A stretch of DNA of 10,586 nucleotides from Clostridia bacterium. Lineage in GTDB: Bacteria; Bacillota_A; Clostridia; Christensenellales; Borkfalkiaceae. Under the pieces are notes generated by a model. That model was not told the DNA's origin, searched no databases, and worked only from the letters and a program-made list of their open reading frames with translations. The stretch covers positions 1 to 10,586 of the forward strand of contig JAGASB010000295.1 in assembly GCA_017621955.1 (NCBI GenBank), written 5' to 3'. A program made the position numbers and the translations under genes. Positions 7,411 through 10,586 of this stretch are shown here, one piece after another (the first letter of the stretch is position 1; each line of letters begins with the position of its first letter).

Positions 7411-8531
7411 TGAATTATTTGTTACTTGCTTCCGTATCGGAAGTCGCATCATCTATCGGTTATATTTTGCTTGCAATTTTAGTGCTTTTGGTGATGATTA
7501 CCGTGCACGAATTCGGGCATTACGTTGCTGGAAAAATTTTCGGGTTCGGCATAGATGAATTCGCAATAGGCTTCGGTCCTAAAATATTTAGTAAAAAGAG
7601 AAAGAGCGGTGAGTTGTTTTCTTTAAGAGTTTTTCCCGTGGGCGGATTTTGTGCGTTCCGTGGTGAAGACGACGACAGCGACGACCCAACTGCTTTTAAC
7701 AACAAAAAATGGTGGCAAAGGATTATCGTTTTAGTATCGGGTGCGCTTATGAATTATATTCTTGCGCTACTTGTAATTATGCTTATGTTCGGCGTGTACG
7801 GTCAAACCGTGCTTGTCCCTATGGAAATAACGCCAACCAACGAAATTAGTGCCGAATACTGTTTGCAAGAGCGTGATATTATAATTTCTGCAAACGGTAA
7901 AAACGTGTATATGACAACCGACCTTATGAACGCTGTTGAAGGCAAGCAAAAGGGCGATAAGGTTGATTTTGTCGTAAGAAGAAATGGTGTTGATACACCG
8001 ATAAAAGTTGAACTTAGAACGGATACGAATTTTAATAACGTTGAAGATATGAGTGGGCTTTTTTCCGCACTTGGAATAGCGCACGAAGTTGATGAAAAGG
8101 GCGTTTTGACAAGTAGTGAACTGTACTCAACTAGCATAAAACTTGGATTTATTCAAGTAATAGGGCGAAGTTTTGACTATTCGTTTATGCTTGCAGGTAC
8201 GATATTCAAGATTTTAGGTCAACTTATAACTGGTACGCTTGGCATAAGTTCGCTTGGCGGAACGGTTACCACCATTACCGTTACAGCCGATGCAATCAAG
8301 ATAGGCGGACTTAGATATCTTCTTAATATGACTTCGTTTATAGGCGTAAACCTTGCAGTGTTTAATCTGTTGCCTTTCCCTGCACTTGACGGTTCACGAG
8401 TGGTGTTTACCGCTATTGAAGGGGTAAGGAAGAAACCACTCAATCGCCGTGTTGAAGGGATAATCCATATGGTAGGGTTATTTTTACTGCTAATTTTTGC
8501 AGTCTTTGTCGACTTGCAACGGTGTTTTTAG
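7410..8531 (+). CDS. rseP: RseP/RasP-type site-2 intramembrane zinc metalloprotease
   Basis: Site-2 proteases cut transmembrane segments of anti-sigma factors and remnant signal peptides within the membrane. The 373-residue protein has a first membrane segment at about 14-32 running into the zinc site HEFGH (33-37, His 33, Glu 34, His 37). A conserved FPVGGF turn and acidic loop follow, then a second hydrophobic stretch (about 103-130). One PDZ domain spans about 135-205. The third zinc-site motif NLLPFPALDG (319-328) contains Asp 327, and a last membrane segment lies at about 350-367. The start overlaps the dxr stop; GGAG at 7400-7403 is the ribosome site. It is the last gene of the operon and ends in TAG, unlike its TAA-ending neighbours. 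Bacillota relatives are called rasP or rseP; the substrate here is not known. Confidence 0.95.
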   Translation: MNYLLLASVSEVASSIGYILLAILVLLVMITVHEFGHYVAGKIFGFGIDEFAIGFGPKIFSKKRKSGELFSLRVFPVGGFCAFRGEDDDSDDPTAFNNKKWWQRIIVLVSGALMNYILALLVIMLMFGVYGQTVLVPMEITPTNEISAEYCLQERDIIISANGKNVYMTTDLMNAVEGKQKGDKVDFVVRRNGVDTPIKVELRTDTNFNNVEDMSGLFSALGIAHEVDEKGVLTSSELYSTSIKLGFIQVIGRSFDYSFMLAGTIFKILGQLITGTLGISSLGGTVTTITVTADAIKIGGLRYLLNMTSFIGVNLAVFNLLPFPALDGSRVVFTAIEGVRKKPLNRRVEGIIHMVGLFLLLIFAVFVDLQRCF

Positions 8532-8597
8532 CGAAAAATAATAGAAAATAATACAAACTATAAAAAATTTGTATAAATTTTACCTTAAAAACAATAA

Positions 8598-10014
<1,417 letters not shown>

Positions 10015-10017
10015 TTT

Positions 10018-10139
10018 TAAGTGATTATAAACATCGTGTGGCGTTGTTTACTGCCTTGCGAAAAAGACTTCGATGAACGGACGTTCTATCTCACCCTTTT
10101 CCGCAGTCGAGCCTAGCCACACTCGTTTCTAACCCCTTA
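10018..10139 (+). ncRNA. Structured RNA element, copy A of a tandem pair (family not recognised)
   Basis: The element folds as four nested helices. P1: TAAG (10018-10021) with CTTA (10136-10139), then TTA with TAA across an internal loop. P2: GTGTGGC (10036-10042) with GCCACAC (10116-10122). P3: 10057-10066 with 10096-10105, nine of ten pairs. P4: GAT-GAAC (10072-10078) with GTTC-T-ATC (10083-10090), with a bulged T and loop GGAC. Unpaired motifs shared with copy B are ATAAACATC, TTACTGC, ACTTC, TCACC, CGAGCCTA and TTTCTAA. The stems differ in sequence from copy B but stay paired. No open reading frame of note lies in it. It could be a riboswitch-like domain, a small RNA or a 3' UTR element of gdhA. 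The plus strand is favoured because a terminator follows on that strand. Confidence 0.75.
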
Positions 10140-10265
10140 TTTAAGTGAATTATAAACATCGCAATACTGCGTTACTGCTTCGGGTTTTGACTTCGATGAC
10201 CAACAAGGTCAATCTCACCCAAAACCCGTAGCGAGCCTATTGCAACTTGTTTCTAATCTCTTAAA
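10140..10265 (+). ncRNA. Structured RNA element, copy B of a tandem pair (family not recognised)
   Basis: The same fold as copy A, which it abuts directly. P1: TTTAAG (10140-10145) with CTTAAA (10260-10265), then ATTA (10149-10152) with TAAT (10254-10257). P2: GCAATA (10161-10166) with TATTGC (10238-10243). P3: CGGGTTTTG (10181-10189) with CAAAACCCG (10220-10228), nine perfect pairs, extendable past one mismatch by GCT with AGC. P4: GAT-GACC (10195-10201) with GGTC-A-ATC (10207-10214), again with a single bulged base, and loop AACAA. P2 and P3 share almost no stem sequence with copy A although the helices are in the same places. A terminator lies 17 nt downstream. Confidence 0.75.
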
Positions 10266-10282
10266 TTAAACAATATAAATTG

Positions 10283-10308
10283 AAAAAGAGCCGTTCGGCT
10301 CTTTTTTT
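10283..10308 (+). terminator. Strong intrinsic terminator after the tandem RNA
   Basis: AAAAAGAGCC (10283-10292) pairs perfectly with GGCTCTTTTT (10297-10306) around a GTTC tetraloop, and the T run continues to 10308. It ends either the gdhA transcript including the two structured elements or a separate small RNA beginning near 10018. Confidence 0.93.
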
Positions 10309-10335
10309 GTGTTTTTATTAAATATTACTATATAA

Positions 10336-10378
10336 TCTCGTCATGCTGAACGAAGCGTTAGCGAAGTTGAAGCATCTC
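10336..10378 (+). repeat. Short dispersed-type imperfect palindrome
   Basis: The segment contains ATGCTGAACGAAGCG (from 10343) and then GCGAAGTTGAAGCAT (ending 10375). ATGCT and AGCAT pair at the outside, AAC and GTT further in, with GA-rich mismatches between. The wording GTCAT-n-CTGA-n-CGAAGCG...GAAG-n-ATCTC resembles a short intergenic repeat seen in many bacterial genomes. Only one copy is in the window, so its repeat status here is from family resemblance. Confidence 0.6.
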
Positions 10379-10460
10379 TTTTTGTAATTAGCAAAAAACA
10401 AATTGAACATTGTGCAATAATTATCTTTTTTAAATTATTTATTTTTTCACTGTAAAACAC

Positions 10461-10490
10461 TTGACATTTTTATAGGGGGGCGATTAAGTA
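10461..10490 (+). promoter_or_regulatory. Isolated consensus -35 box with G6 tract
   Basis: TTGACA at 10461-10466 is a perfect -35. Fifteen to eighteen nt downstream there is only a poor -10 (TTAAGT or TAAGTA, about 10484-10490), and the spacer holds a run of six G, unusual in this AT-rich stretch. If active it would give an RNA of about 65-70 nt ending at the terminator at 10523-10562. From 10379 to 10460 I see only AT-rich sequence with no gene or clear site. Confidence 0.25.
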
Positions 10491-10522
10491 TCCAGAGACT
10501 AGCGAAATAAATAGCAATAAAT

Positions 10523-10562
10523 AAGCCCAAATATAAGGCATTTTCTTATATTCGGGCTTTTT
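10523..10562 (+). terminator. Strong hairpin terminator near the right edge
   Basis: AAGCCC (10523-10528) pairs with GGGCTT (10554-10559). After one A-C mismatch, AATATAAG (10530-10537) pairs with CTTATATT (10545-10552), with a 7-nt loop. TTTTT (10558-10562) follows on the plus strand. The minus strand has only an interrupted T run, so it could also serve, less well, a leftward gene lying beyond the window. Confidence 0.8.
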
Positions 10563-10586
10563 ATATTTTGATATAAATATCGTATT

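Noticed and set aside
8551..8574. ATACAAA/TTTGTAT hairpin as an rseP terminator
   Set aside because: The stem is all but lacking G-C pairs and no T run follows directly; likely chance in AT-rich DNA.
10018..10265. CRISPR array, IS end or tRNA pair as the explanation of the two units
   Set aside because: There are only two long units with diverged stems and no constant short repeats with spacers, no flanking duplications or transposase, and no tRNA cloverleaf or T-loop motif.
10109..10301. GAGCC in each unit pairing with GGCTC of the terminator as an antiterminator
   Set aside because: Only five pairs against a perfect ten-pair terminator stem, and no further complementarity extends it; probably coincidence.
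10307..10336. TTGTGT-18-TATAAT promoter before the dispersed repeat
   Set aside because: The -35 is weak and lies in the terminator T run; nothing recognisable is encoded downstream.

Overview
The window is AT-rich chromosomal DNA with the gene order rpsB-tsf-pyrH-frr-uppS-cdsA-dxr-rseP. This is the classic Bacillota (Firmicutes) translation, cell-wall lipid and isoprenoid cluster. Strong Shine-Dalgarno sites (GGAGG, AAGGAG), sigma-A-like promoters, U-tract intrinsic terminators and almost exclusive TAA stops fit an anaerobic Clostridia-type organism, probably an uncultured one. I cannot name a genus from sequence alone.

Layout. Positions 2-442 hold the 3' end of a metallo-beta-lactamase-fold hydrolase. 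It is followed 18 nt later by an amidohydrolase-2 family gene (461-1252) that ends in an intrinsic terminator. A well-formed extended -10 promoter (1335-1363) then drives rpsB-tsf through a leader of about 115 nt. In that leader two hairpin loops are complementary to each other, a candidate kissing-loop regulator. A strong terminator (3179-3217) closes rpsB-tsf. The 257-nt gap before pyrH contains a second terminator-like hairpin with an alternative pairing and a near-consensus promoter (TTTACA-17-TATAAT). From there pyrH-frr-uppS-cdsA-dxr-rseP run tightly packed, with two TAATG stop/start overlaps. A hexameric glutamate dehydrogenase gene (8667-10013) follows under its own extended -10 promoter.

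The gene-free right end (10014-10586) is the most unusual part. Two directly abutting elements of about 122 and 126 nt (10018-10139 and 10140-10265) share short unpaired motifs but differ in their paired arms. In each copy the arms remain complementary, so the helices are kept by compensatory changes. That is the signature of a structured RNA present as a tandem pair. A strong intrinsic terminator (10283-10308) sits 17 nt downstream, and a TATAAT overlaps the gdhA stop codon just upstream, so the pair may be a stand-alone small RNA or a gdhA 3' UTR domain. I could not match it to a family I know. After it come a short dispersed-type imperfect palindrome (10336-10378) and another strong hairpin terminator near the right edge (10523-10562).

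Functionally, the core genes supply ribosomal protein S2, EF-Ts and ribosome recycling factor (translation), UMP kinase (pyrimidine nucleotides), DXR of the MEP isoprenoid pathway, undecaprenyl diphosphate synthase (which uses the isoprenoid product for wall lipid carrier), CDP-diglyceride synthase (phospholipids) and a site-2 intramembrane protease. GdhA links ammonia and 2-oxoglutarate to glutamate.
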